A DNA stretch of 37,503 bases from assembly GCA_016178075.1 (NCBI GenBank), contig JACOUA010000450.1, positions 1-37,503 of the forward strand, written 5' to 3'. Made by a program: the position numbers and the translations under genes. The DNA comes from Acidobacteriota bacterium. Lineage in GTDB: Bacteria; Acidobacteriota; Vicinamibacteria; Vicinamibacterales; JACQTH01. The notes under the pieces were generated by a model, which did not search any database, was not told the DNA's origin, and worked only from the letters and a program-made list of their open reading frames with translations. Positions 7,502 through 16,533 of this stretch are shown here, in pieces; position 1 is the first letter of the stretch, and each line of letters opens with the position of its first letter.

Positions 7502-8944
7502 GTGATCGATATCCCCTCGATGGTCGCGATGGAGAACGAGCCGCGGGCTCGGCGCGAGGCGCGGGCCAGCTCGTTTCCCGCCTGGGCGCGGGTGCTGGAC
7601 ACGGCGATCGTCGCCTTTCTGGTGCTCGCCGCATCCGTCGCGGTGTTCGGCGGATACCGCACTCGATTGATTGGGGTCCGGTTCTCGCTGACCAGCGCGC
7701 CGCTGCTGCTCCTGTACTTTGCGGCGACTGCGATCGTACGCCACTCGCTCGTTCCGCGAGAGCCCGTCTACCATCGGCTGTGGCAGTGGGCCCGCACCTA
7801 CGTGGCGTCCGACGCCTTCGCAGCGGCCTGGTCGATGTTCGTCACGACGAGGCTGGCTGTCCTCGTCCTTGGCTATCTCGCCATCTGGACGATTGGCTAT
7901 CCGCCACAGACGCCACCCTACCGGTTGTTCTCGAACGAGGTCTTCAACCTGCCGGTGAGGTGGGACGCGGGGTGGTACCTCGGCATCGCGAACGTCGGCT
8001 ACACATGGGACGAGACCGCGCTGAAGGACTGGCGCCAGCAGAACGTCGCGTTCTTCCCGGCGTTTCCGCTCCTGATGCGAGCCGGTGGTCGCCTGATCGG
8101 CGAGCGTCCCGTGATCGCCGGTCAACTGATCTCGCTCATCGCCTTTCTCGCGGCGCTCGTGTACCTGTACCGGCTCGCGCGCGAGGTGCTCGAGCACCAC
8201 GCGCCGGCGTCCGCGATCGCCTTGCTGGCGGCGTATCCGTTTGCCGTGTTCTTCAGCGCGATCTACACCGAGTCGCTGTTTCTGTTGTCGGCGGTCGCCG
8301 CTTTCTATCACTTTCACCGGCAGGAGCACGGCCGGGCGGGCGCCTGGGGTCTAGTGGCTGGCTTGAGCCGGCCCAACGGCGCGCTCCTGAGCGTGGCGCT
8401 GGCCGTCCTGGCGGTGCAGAACTGGCAGCGGGAGTCAGCCGCCCTGGGTCGTGTCCGGGGCCTCATGGCGGCGGCGGCGCCCGGGGTCGGGATGCTCCTG
8501 TTTTCCGCCTATCTGTTCGCGCTGACGGGCCGGCCGTTCGCGTGGATGGAAGCCCATCGGGCCTGGGGGCGAACCTATCACGGGCTGGATTGGTTCGGCG
8601 CGCAGAGGTTTCGCGAGTTCGTCGACGGGTTCTATCACAACCCTGCAGCTCTGCCGATAGATGTGATGAATGGGGCGGCTGTCCTGCTGGCCCTGCTCCT
8701 CGTCTGGCCGATTGTTCGCCGGTTCGGGCTCGCCTACGGCATTTTCGTTCTGGTCAACCTGATCCCGCCGCTCTTCGCGGGCGGCCTGATCTCGATGGGC
8801 CGTCTGACGTCGGTGCTCTTTCCGACGTTCTTATGGCTTGGAGAGGCGATTCCGGCGTCCCGTCGCCCGGCGTGGGTTGCGGCGTTCGGCATGGGGCAAG
8901 CCCTCGGCGCCATGTTGTTCTTCACGTGGAGGCCGTTCTATTGA
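7502..8944 (+). CDS. Multi-pass membrane glycosyltransferase, PIG-V mannosyltransferase-like
   Basis: GTG start; 'RWDAGWYLGIANVGYTWD', 'NVAFFPAFPLLMR', 'YPFAVFFSAIYTESLFLL', 'LSRPNGALL'. Confidence 0.75.
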   Translation: MIDIPSMVAMENEPRARREARASSFPAWARVLDTAIVAFLVLAASVAVFGGYRTRLIGVRFSLTSAPLLLLYFAATAIVRHSLVPREPVYHRLWQWARTYVASDAFAAAWSMFVTTRLAVLVLGYLAIWTIGYPPQTPPYRLFSNEVFNLPVRWDAGWYLGIANVGYTWDETALKDWRQQNVAFFPAFPLLMRAGGRLIGERPVIAGQLISLIAFLAALVYLYRLAREVLEHHAPASAIALLAAYPFAVFFSAIYTESLFLLSAVAAFYHFHRQEHGRAGAWGLVAGLSRPNGALLSVALAVLAVQNWQRESAALGRVRGLMAAAAPGVGMLLFSAYLFALTGRPFAWMEAHRAWGRTYHGLDWFGAQRFREFVDGFYHNPAALPIDVMNGAAVLLALLLVWPIVRRFGLAYGIFVLVNLIPPLFAGGLISMGRLTSVLFPTFLWLGEAIPASRRPAWVAAFGMGQALGAMLFFTWRPFY

Positions 8945-8993
8945 GGCGCTGGCTCATCTTTCGCGGAGTGGCGAACGTCTTAACAGGAACAGC

Positions 8994-9073
8994 GCAACCA
9001 CAGGGGGTTGCCCTAAGCGTTTTCGTCGAAAAGGCAGCCACAGGCGGTTGCCCTAGGCATTTTCGTAGGGGGC
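8994..9073. repeat. Two direct 40-bp repeats, each with an internal GCAACC/GGTTGC hairpin
   Basis: GCAACCACAGGGGGTTGCCCTAAGCGTTTTCGT (8994-) and GCAGCCACAGGCGGTTGCCCTAGGCATTTTCGT (9034-), period 40. Confidence 0.8.
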
Positions 9074-9155
9074 CCCCGCCCGACAGCCTGAAAGCGGTAC
9101 TTCGCTTGCACAGCTGAGCAGGTCTGTCGTAGCCGGGCTGGCGGAGAGGGTCGCA

Positions 9156-9161
9156 TATAAT
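9156..9161 (+). promoter_or_regulatory. Candidate -10 box TATAAT overlapping the ORF-track ATG
   Basis: cgcaTATAATgcacgcg; the ATG at 9160 lies inside the hexamer. Confidence 0.5.
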
Positions 9162-11706
9162 GCACGCGATTCCCGTGATCTGCACACCTGGGGGCCGAGT
9201 CTGTCCCGTCCGGGTCCTCCTGTTGTTTGGCGTCGGGCTGGCCCTCTCGACGGCGGCACCCGCGGCGGCCGCCCAGAGCGGTCGCCCAGCGGACGGCGGG
9301 GTGGCGGCAGCTACCCGCGCGCTCAACGAAGGACGCTACGAGGAGGTCGACGCGCTCCTGAAAGCGTCCGCAGACCCGAGGAGCGCAGCGCTTCGGGCTC
9401 GCGCCCTCATCGCGCGCGGACGGTATGCCGACGCGGAGAGCCTGCTGCAACGTCCCGTTGCCGACTCCCCAGCCGGCGACGCGGCCCTCGAGCTCGGTGT
9501 CCTGCAATTCAAGCTGGGGCGCCGGGCTGAAGCGTCGAAGACGCTGACGCCCGTGTTGATCGCGGCTGGCAACGCGACGACAGCCGCCGACCTGACGCGC
9601 GGCGCGCGCGCGGCCCAGCTGCTCGGGGAGTCCCAAAGCGCCAACGACTTCTTTCTCGGGGCGGCGAGGCTGGCGCCGAAAGACGCCTTTCTGAACCTCG
9701 CCTGGGGCGAGCTGTTTCTGACGACGTACAACCGGCAGGATGCCGCGCGCTCGTTCGAAACGGCGCTCGCCACCGACCCGACGCTGGCCGCCGCGCATCT
9801 CGGGCTGGCCCGCGCCGTTGCGGAGGACGACGGGCCGGCGGCGCGGAAGTCAGCCGAACGCGCGCTTCAGATCAATCCATCGCTGTCGAGCGGGCTCCTC
9901 TTCATGGCCGAGCTCGCCATGGACGATGGCAAGCGGGATGAGGCGCGTACGTGGATCCACAAGGCGCTGTCGGTGAACCCGAACGATCCCGAAGCGTTCG
10001 CCCTGCTTGGCGCCATCGCAACCCTCGAGGATCGCCAGGCGGACTTCAAAGACGCCGTGACCAAAGCGCTTGCGGTCAACCCGGCGTACGGCGACGCGTT
10101 CCGGATCGCGGGGCTCCATGCCGCCCGAAACTATCGCTTCGATGAAGCGGTGGCGCTCACCCGGCGGGCGATCGCGCTGGATCAGGACAACCCGCGCGCG
10201 TACGCGGAGCTCGGCATGCACCTGCTGCGGACGGGCGAGGAGAGCGGCGCGCGTCAGGCGCTCGAGCGCGCCTTCCGCGCCGATCCCTTCGACGTGGTCA
10301 GCTACAACCTGCTGAGCATGCTCGACACGCTCGACAAGTTCACGACCATCCGGGAAGGATCGATCACGCTGCGGCTCGATCCCACCGAAGCGCCGATCAT
10401 GCGCGAGTACGTAATGCCGCTCGCGCAGGAGGCCCTGAAGACGCTGTCGGAGCGCTATCAGTTCACGCCGCGCGGACCGATTCTCTTGGAGGTCTTTCCG
10501 AAGCACGACGACTTCGCCGTCAGGAACGTCGGCCTGATGGGCATGATCGGAGCCCTCGGCGCCTGCTTCGGCAAGGTCGTCACGATGGATTCGCCGCGGG
10601 CGCGGCCGCCGGGCGACTTCAATTGGGGCACGACGCTCTGGCACGAGATGGCGCACGTCATCACGCTCCAGATGTCGGGCCAGCGCATGCCGCGGTGGCT
10701 GAGCGAGGGTATTTCAGTCTTCGAAGAGAAGCGCGCGCGGCCCGAGTGGGGACGCGAGATGGACGTCGCCTTCGCGCAGGCGCTCGACCAGGGCAAGGTC
10801 CTGAGCCTTCGGGACCTGAACGCGGGCTTCACCAATCCGCAGACGATCTCGCTCGCCTACTACGAAGCGTCGCTCCTGGTGGACCATGTGATCGCCGCAT
10901 TCGGCGAGCCGTCGCTTCGTAAGCTGTTGTACCTTTATCGCGAAGGCCGGGAGACCGACGAGGCGGTGAAGCAGGCGTACGGCGTCACGATGGATCAGCT
11001 GCAGGCAAGCTTCACGCAGTACCTCGAGAAGATCTTCGGTCCGATGCGCGCCGCGCTGAAGATTCCGGACGGCGTGACCCCCGGGTCGCTCTCGCCCGAA
11101 CAGTTGAAGCAAGCGGCCGCCGACCATCCCGGCAGCTTCCCCCTGCAGATGGCCCTGGGATTCACGCTCAGGAAAGCGGGCGACGCGGACGGCGCGATCC
11201 GCGCGTTCGAGAAAGCCATCGCGCTCGTGCCCCGCGCCGTCGGGGAAGACAGCGCGTACCGGCAGATCTTCGAGATCGCGCGCGAGAAGGGCGACAAGGC
11301 GAAAGCCGCGGGCGCGCTCGAGGCCCTCCTGGCCGTCGATCACACCGACGTGCAGTCCGCGCGCGATCTGGCCGCCTCGGTGGACCCCGCCGCCGATCCG
11401 GCGCGCGCCCGGCTGGCGGTCGAGCGAATCGTGGCCCTCGACCCGTTCGATGCCAACGCGCACGTGGCGCTCGGACGCCTGGCGCTCAAGCGCCGGGAGT
11501 TTCCGATCGCCGTCCGCGAGTTCCGCGCCGCCCTCTCTGGCGGGACGGTGGACCTGGCCGAGGTCCACTGCGATTTGTCCGAGAGCTATCTCCGGAGCGG
11601 CGACAGCTCCCGGGCCAAGCGCGAGGCGATTCGCGCGCTCGAGATCGCCCCAACCTACGAGCGGGCCCAGGAGCTGCTGCTGCAATCGATGGAGGTGCGG
11701 CCGTGA
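9160..11706 (+). CDS. Secreted/periplasmic TPR protein with HExxH gluzincin (peptidase MA-like) domain; true start possibly GTG 9175
   Basis: Signal-peptide-like N-terminus, repeated TPR motifs, 'WHEMAHVITLQMSGQRMPRWLSEGISVFEE'. Confidence 0.8.
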   Translation: MHAIPVICTPGGRVCPVRVLLLFGVGLALSTAAPAAAAQSGRPADGGVAAATRALNEGRYEEVDALLKASADPRSAALRARALIARGRYADAESLLQRPVADSPAGDAALELGVLQFKLGRRAEASKTLTPVLIAAGNATTAADLTRGARAAQLLGESQSANDFFLGAARLAPKDAFLNLAWGELFLTTYNRQDAARSFETALATDPTLAAAHLGLARAVAEDDGPAARKSAERALQINPSLSSGLLFMAELAMDDGKRDEARTWIHKALSVNPNDPEAFALLGAIATLEDRQADFKDAVTKALAVNPAYGDAFRIAGLHAARNYRFDEAVALTRRAIALDQDNPRAYAELGMHLLRTGEESGARQALERAFRADPFDVVSYNLLSMLDTLDKFTTIREGSITLRLDPTEAPIMREYVMPLAQEALKTLSERYQFTPRGPILLEVFPKHDDFAVRNVGLMGMIGALGACFGKVVTMDSPRARPPGDFNWGTTLWHEMAHVITLQMSGQRMPRWLSEGISVFEEKRARPEWGREMDVAFAQALDQGKVLSLRDLNAGFTNPQTISLAYYEASLLVDHVIAAFGEPSLRKLLYLYREGRETDEAVKQAYGVTMDQLQASFTQYLEKIFGPMRAALKIPDGVTPGSLSPEQLKQAAADHPGSFPLQMALGFTLRKAGDADGAIRAFEKAIALVPRAVGEDSAYRQIFEIAREKGDKAKAAGALEALLAVDHTDVQSARDLAASVDPAADPARARLAVERIVALDPFDANAHVALGRLALKRREFPIAVREFRAALSGGTVDLAEVHCDLSESYLRSGDSSRAKREAIRALEIAPTYERAQELLLQSMEVRP

Positions 11707-12503
11707 AGGCCGGATTGCGCCTCGCGATCGTGGCCATCGCTGCCGTGGCGCTCGTCGCGCCGATCCTCGTCCCCGCGAGCGCGGTCGCGCAGCTCACGCT
11801 GCCGTCCGACGATCGGCTGGCGGGCCTGAAATGGACCTTCGTCCGTATTCGCTACAACTCGCCGACCACCGACGACGCGCGGTACCGCCGGGACTACTGG
11901 GGCGACCCCTGGGCGATCGACGGGCCCGCCGCCGAACAGAACCTGTCTCGCCGGGTCAAGACCGTGACGTCGCTCGAAGTCGGCGATCCGATCGTCCTGA
12001 CGCTCGACGACCCGAAGCTGTGGGAACACCCGTGGATCTATTTCGTCGAGCCGGGCAACCTGCTGCTGTCGGACGAGGAAGCGGCGACGCTCCGGGAATT
12101 CCTGCTGCGCGGGGGAGCCGCGACCTTCGACGATTTCCACGGACCGTACGAATGGGAGCACTTTGTCGGCGAGATACGAAAGGTCTTTCCGGATCGCCCG
12201 ATCGTGGAGCTTCAGCCGCCGCATCCGATCTACAGCTGCTTCTACAAGCTCGCCGGGTATCCACAAGTCGCCGGCCTCGGGTCGTTTCTGAGCGGCCGGA
12301 GCTGGGAGAAGGGCGGGTTCGTCCCGCACCTCAGGACGATCCTGGACGACGCCGGCCGGCCGATGGTGTTCATCAACTGGAATACGGACATGGGCGACGG
12401 CTGGGAGTGGTCCAACGCGGAGGAGTATCCCGGCTACGTGAAGTACACCGCCGAGGCGTACCGCATGGAGATCAACGAGATCATCTACGCGTTGACGCAC
12501 TGA
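11703..12503 (+). CDS. DUF4159 family protein
   Basis: Signal peptide; 'WTFVRIRYNS', 'IYFVEPGNLLLSDEEAATLREFLLRGGAATFDDFHG', 'NTDMGDGWEW'. Confidence 0.8.
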   Translation: MKAGLRLAIVAIAAVALVAPILVPASAVAQLTLPSDDRLAGLKWTFVRIRYNSPTTDDARYRRDYWGDPWAIDGPAAEQNLSRRVKTVTSLEVGDPIVLTLDDPKLWEHPWIYFVEPGNLLLSDEEAATLREFLLRGGAATFDDFHGPYEWEHFVGEIRKVFPDRPIVELQPPHPIYSCFYKLAGYPQVAGLGSFLSGRSWEKGGFVPHLRTILDDAGRPMVFINWNTDMGDGWEWSNAEEYPGYVKYTAEAYRMEINEIIYALTH

Positions 12504-12509
12504 GGCCCA

Positions 12510-13520
12510 ATGGAGAGTACGCCGAACGCCGCCACCGTCGAGCTCGCTGAAAAGGTCTCGGAGGGCCGGGAGCGCATCCTCGCCAACCTGCGTCGCGTCA
12601 TCGTCGGGCAGGACACCGTCATCGACCAGGTCCTGGTCGCGCTCTTCACCGGGGGCCATTGCTTGCTCACCGGCGTGCCGGGTCTCGCGAAGACGCTCCT
12701 CATCAAGACGCTCGCCGACACCTTGGACCTCTCGTTCAAGCGCATCCAGTTCACGCCCGACCTGATGCCGTCCGACATCACGGGGACCGAGATTCTGGAC
12801 GAACAGTACGGCTCGCGAACGCTGCGGTTCGTGAAGGGGCCGGTGTTCGCCCAGATCATCCTGGCCGACGAAATCAACCGGACGCCGCCGAAGACGCAGG
12901 CCGCGCTCCTGGAGGCGATGCAGGAGTACCACGTCACGTCGGCGGGGCGAACGTATCAGCTCGATCGGCCCTTTTTCGTGCTGGCGACGCAGAATCCGAT
13001 CGAGCTCGAAGGCACCTATCCGCTGCCGGAGGCGCAGCTCGATCGGTTCATGTTCAAAATCGTGTTGTCCTACCTCTCCGAAGACGACGAAGTGACGGTG
13101 GTGACGCAGACGACCGGGTCCGCGCTGCCGGAACTGGAGAGCGTGTTGACCGGCGCGGACATCCTGCAGTTCCAGCAGTTCGTCCGGCATGTCGTCGTGT
13201 CCGACGAGGTGGCGCGTTATGCGGTCAGGCTGGTGACGGCGTCGCGGCCCGGCTACCCACCCAATCTGGACTTCGTGCAGAAATGGGTGAAGTGGGGGGC
13301 GGGCTTGCGCGCGTCGCAGGCGCTCATCCTCGGTGGAAAGGCTCGCGCGCTGATGAGCGGACGCTACAACGTGTCGCTCAAGGATATTCAAGCGCTGGCG
13401 GCGCCGATCCTCCGCCATCGCGTGGTGACCAACTTCTACGCGGAGTCGGAAGGGATCAATCCCGATCGAATCGTCGAGCGCCTGATCGAGGCCGTGCCGC
13501 CGCCCCGGAGCGGCATGTGA
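12510..13520 (+). CDS. MoxR-family AAA+ ATPase
   Basis: Walker A GVPGLAKTL, Walker B ILADEINRTPPKTQAALLEAMQE, 'ATQNPIELEGTYPLPEAQLDRFMF'. Confidence 0.95.
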   Translation: MESTPNAATVELAEKVSEGRERILANLRRVIVGQDTVIDQVLVALFTGGHCLLTGVPGLAKTLLIKTLADTLDLSFKRIQFTPDLMPSDITGTEILDEQYGSRTLRFVKGPVFAQIILADEINRTPPKTQAALLEAMQEYHVTSAGRTYQLDRPFFVLATQNPIELEGTYPLPEAQLDRFMFKIVLSYLSEDDEVTVVTQTTGSALPELESVLTGADILQFQQFVRHVVVSDEVARYAVRLVTASRPGYPPNLDFVQKWVKWGAGLRASQALILGGKARALMSGRYNVSLKDIQALAAPILRHRVVTNFYAESEGINPDRIVERLIEAVPPPRSGM

Positions 13521-14425
13521 CCGCAGGCGCCCGCCCTGGCGAGCTTCAGTTCCTCGACCCCGCGGTCATCAGCCGCATCGGGACGATGGAGCTCAAGGCC
13601 CGGACGATCGTCGAAGGCTTCCTGTCCGGCCTGCACCACAGCCCGTATCGCGGCTTCAGCGTCGAATTCGCCGAGTACCGCCAGTACATCCCGGGCGACG
13701 ATCTGGCGACGATCGACTGGAAGGTGTACGCGCGCTCGGACAGGTACTACGTCAAGAAATACGAGGAGGAGACGAATCTCGAGTGCTACGTTCTTTTGGA
13801 CGTGAGTGCCTCGATGGGCTACCAGTCGCTGGGTGTGACCAAGGTGCAATACGGGTCCTACCTCGCGGCCGCGCTTGCGTATTTGATGAACCGCCAGCGG
13901 GACGCGGTTGGTCTCGTGACGTTCGACGACCGCGTGATCGAGATGCGGCCCGCGAGCGCGCGGCCGGGACATCTTCGGTCCCTGCTGGTGGTCCTCAACG
14001 AGGTGAAGCTCGGTGAGCGCACGAACGTCTCGAAGCCGCTGCACCATCTCGCCGAAGCGTTGGTGAAGCGCGGGCTCATCGTCTTGATTTCGGACCTGCT
14101 GGACGACCCGCAGACCGTGATCGACGGGCTGAAGCACTTTCGGTTCAAGGGCACCGACGTGATCGTCTTTCATGTGCTGGATCACGACGAGCTGACGTTT
14201 CCCTTCGAGCGGCCCGCGCGCTTCCACGATCTGGAGAGCGACGAGGAGGTCCTGGCGGTGCCGAGCGTCGTCCGCGAACACTACCTGAGCGAGATCCGGC
14301 AGATGATCGAGCTTTACACGCGGGAACTAAAGAGCGCGAACATCGACTACTGCCTGCTCGATACGTCCCAGCCGTTGGAGTTTGGCTTGCTCTCGTACTT
14401 GTCGAGCCGCGGCAGGACTTATTGA
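13517..14425 (+). CDS. DUF58 domain protein (VWA-like)
   Basis: GTG start overlapping MoxR stop (GTGA); 'GFSVEFAEYRQYIPGDDLATIDWKVYARSDRYYVKKYEEETN', 'LLDVSASMG'. Confidence 0.9.
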   Translation: MTAGARPGELQFLDPAVISRIGTMELKARTIVEGFLSGLHHSPYRGFSVEFAEYRQYIPGDDLATIDWKVYARSDRYYVKKYEEETNLECYVLLDVSASMGYQSLGVTKVQYGSYLAAALAYLMNRQRDAVGLVTFDDRVIEMRPASARPGHLRSLLVVLNEVKLGERTNVSKPLHHLAEALVKRGLIVLISDLLDDPQTVIDGLKHFRFKGTDVIVFHVLDHDELTFPFERPARFHDLESDEEVLAVPSVVREHYLSEIRQMIELYTRELKSANIDYCLLDTSQPLEFGLLSYLSSRGRTY

Positions 14426-14427
14426 AG

Positions 14428-14505
14428 CTTTCAGCGGTCAGCTGTCAGCTCTCAGTTCTGAGTCTGACAACTGATAGCTGAGAGCTGAGAACTGATAGCT
14501 GAAAG
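14428..14505. repeat. Imperfect inverted repeat built of CAGCTNTCAG-type units
   Basis: CTTTCAGC (14428-14435) ... GCTGAAAG (14498-14505) with internal CAGCTCTCAGTTCTGAG / AGCTGAGAGCTGAGAACTGA. Confidence 0.75.
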
Positions 14506-14522
14506 TCACAGAGTTTTCACCG

Positions 14523-16427
14523 ATGTCGTTCCTATACCCTGCGTTTCTAATCGGCGTGCTGGCGGCGGCGGTGCCGATTGTCCTGCATCTGTTCAGGCGG
14601 GAGGCGGATGTCCGGCTGCCATTCAGCGCCGTCCGGTTGCTGCGACGGGCGCCGGTCGAAGTGGCGCGGCGCCGGCGGCTGCGTGAGCTCATCCTGCTGG
14701 CGCTGCGGGTCGGCGCCCTCGCCCTTCTCGCGCTGTCGTTCGCGCGGCCATTCTTCGTCGGCGGAGCCGCCGCGGTCACGGCCCCGCTGACGCTGGTCGC
14801 CGTCGATACCTCCTACAGCCTCACCGCGCCGGGGCAGTTCGAGCGGGCGTTGGAACTCGCACGTCGTGCCATCACGAACGCGCCGTCCTCGCACCTGGTC
14901 GCGCTGATGTCGTTCGACGACGAGGTGCGGATCGTCGCGGCGCCGGACGCCGCGCGTGGAACTGCCTTGGCCAAGCTGGACGCGATGCGGCCCGAGTACG
15001 GGAGAACGCGGTATCGCGCGGCCTTGAGCCGCGCCGCCGAAGCCTTCGGCAGCCGGCCGGGCAAGCTCGTCATCGTCACGGACCTCCAGCAGGTCGGGTG
15101 GGACGGTGGCGACACGGTGACGTTCGGGAGCGGTGTCGACGTGGACGTCGCCGATGTCGGTCCGCCGGCCGGGAACCTGGCGATCGCTGCGCTTCGGGCC
15201 GAGCAGAACCGCGCGGTGGCAGTCATCCGCAATACCGGGCGCCTTCAGCAGGATGGGCAGGCGCGGCTCGAGATCGACGGCCGACAGGTTGGCGCACTGC
15301 CGTTCACGATCGGACCGGGTAGGTCGGCGACCTTGAGGTTCGAGGCGGGCCTCCCGGCGAGCGGCGTGGCCAGGGCGACGGTGGATGACGCCCACGGGTA
15401 TGTGGCCGACAACGTGCGGTATCTCGTGCTCGATCCGCCCAAGACGCCGATGGTCCTCGCCGTGACCGGGACCAGCACCGCGAGGAGCGACGCGTTCTAC
15501 CTTGATCGCGCGCTGCAGGTGGACGATCAGTCCCGCTTCAGGCTCGAAACCGTGACCGCGTCCACCGTGGCGCGGCTGGATCCCACCACGCTCGGAAAAT
15601 ATTCGGCAGCGTTCCTCCTTGGCAGCCAGGGCCTGGATCTTCGCGGGGCGGAGCAGCTGGCCGGGTTCGTCAAGGCGGGCGGCGGCCTGTTCGTCGCGAC
15701 GGGCCCGCAGTTCGATGCGACGCTGACGCAGGCGCTGTTCGGGGGCGTGGCGTTTCCCGCGGGGTCAGAGGTCCGGAAGGCGCGGACTGAAGCAGTCACC
15801 TTCGTGCCCGTCAACGCGCACCACCCGATTCTGCGTCCCTTCGGGCCGCTGATGAGCACGTTGAGCGACGTCCGCTTTCGGCAGACCGCCGCGTTGCCGG
15901 AGCGCGATGGTTGGCGCGTCGTGGCCAGGTTCAGCGACGGCAAGCCCGCGCTCGTCGAGACGAAACTGGGCGAGGGACGGATTCTCCTGTTTGGATCCGA
16001 TCTGAGCAATCGCGGCAACGACTTTCCGCTGCACCCCGGGTTCGTCCCCGTGATGCACGAGACGGCGCGCTATCTGGGCGCCCAGGACGAACGGGCGGCC
16101 GATCTGGTGCCGGCCGAGCTCCCCGCCGGCATGCCGCGAGCGCCGGGTGTCGTGGAGCTGCCCGTGGGGAAGCGCGCCGCCACAGCAACGGCTCGTCCGG
16201 AACCGCGCCGGGTCGCCGTCAATGTGGACATCAGCGAATCCGAGACCGCGAGGCTGGACGCGAAGCAGTTTGCCGCCGCAATCTCACGCTCGCGCGCGTC
16301 CGCCCGGGAGGTGGCGCGAAACGAGGCGCGGCAGGTCGAGGAGCAGCAGCACCTCTGGCAGTACGGGTTGATTCTGATGATGGCGGCCCTTGTGGCGGAA
16401 GTCGCCGTTGGCAGGACGATGGTCTGA
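14523..16427 (+). CDS. BatA N-terminal domain / VWA protein
   Basis: 'MSFLYPAFLIGVLAAAVPIVLHLFRREADVRLPFSAVRLLRR' BatA signature; 'AVDTSYSL' MIDAS-like; C-terminal TM helix. Confidence 0.85.
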   Translation: MSFLYPAFLIGVLAAAVPIVLHLFRREADVRLPFSAVRLLRRAPVEVARRRRLRELILLALRVGALALLALSFARPFFVGGAAAVTAPLTLVAVDTSYSLTAPGQFERALELARRAITNAPSSHLVALMSFDDEVRIVAAPDAARGTALAKLDAMRPEYGRTRYRAALSRAAEAFGSRPGKLVIVTDLQQVGWDGGDTVTFGSGVDVDVADVGPPAGNLAIAALRAEQNRAVAVIRNTGRLQQDGQARLEIDGRQVGALPFTIGPGRSATLRFEAGLPASGVARATVDDAHGYVADNVRYLVLDPPKTPMVLAVTGTSTARSDAFYLDRALQVDDQSRFRLETVTASTVARLDPTTLGKYSAAFLLGSQGLDLRGAEQLAGFVKAGGGLFVATGPQFDATLTQALFGGVAFPAGSEVRKARTEAVTFVPVNAHHPILRPFGPLMSTLSDVRFRQTAALPERDGWRVVARFSDGKPALVETKLGEGRILLFGSDLSNRGNDFPLHPGFVPVMHETARYLGAQDERAADLVPAELPAGMPRAPGVVELPVGKRAATATARPEPRRVAVNVDISESETARLDAKQFAAAISRSRASAREVARNEARQVEEQQHLWQYGLILMMAALVAEVAVGRTMV

Positions 16428-16440
16428 CCTGACGCGGACG

Positions 16441-16533
16441 TTATCAGTTATCAGTTCTCAGTTGTCAGTAGTTGATGGAACACTGGGTAGCACTGGGAAC
16501 GAGCTGAAAACTGAAAACTGAAAACTGAAAACA
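16441..16533. repeat. Heptad/octad repeats TCAGTTNTCAGT and (CTGAAAA)n, inverted with respect to each other
   Basis: ttatcagttatcagttctcagttgtcag ... gctgaaaactgaaaactgaaaactgaaaaca directly before ATG 16534. Confidence 0.75.

Noticed and set aside
7780-9117. 445-aa plus-strand ORF
   Set aside because: Out-of-frame shadow of the PIG-V-like glycosyltransferase; Arg/Ala/Gly-rich without motifs.
11655-13418. 587-aa minus-strand ORF
   Set aside because: Antisense to DUF4159 and MoxR genes, both of which have strong family motifs.
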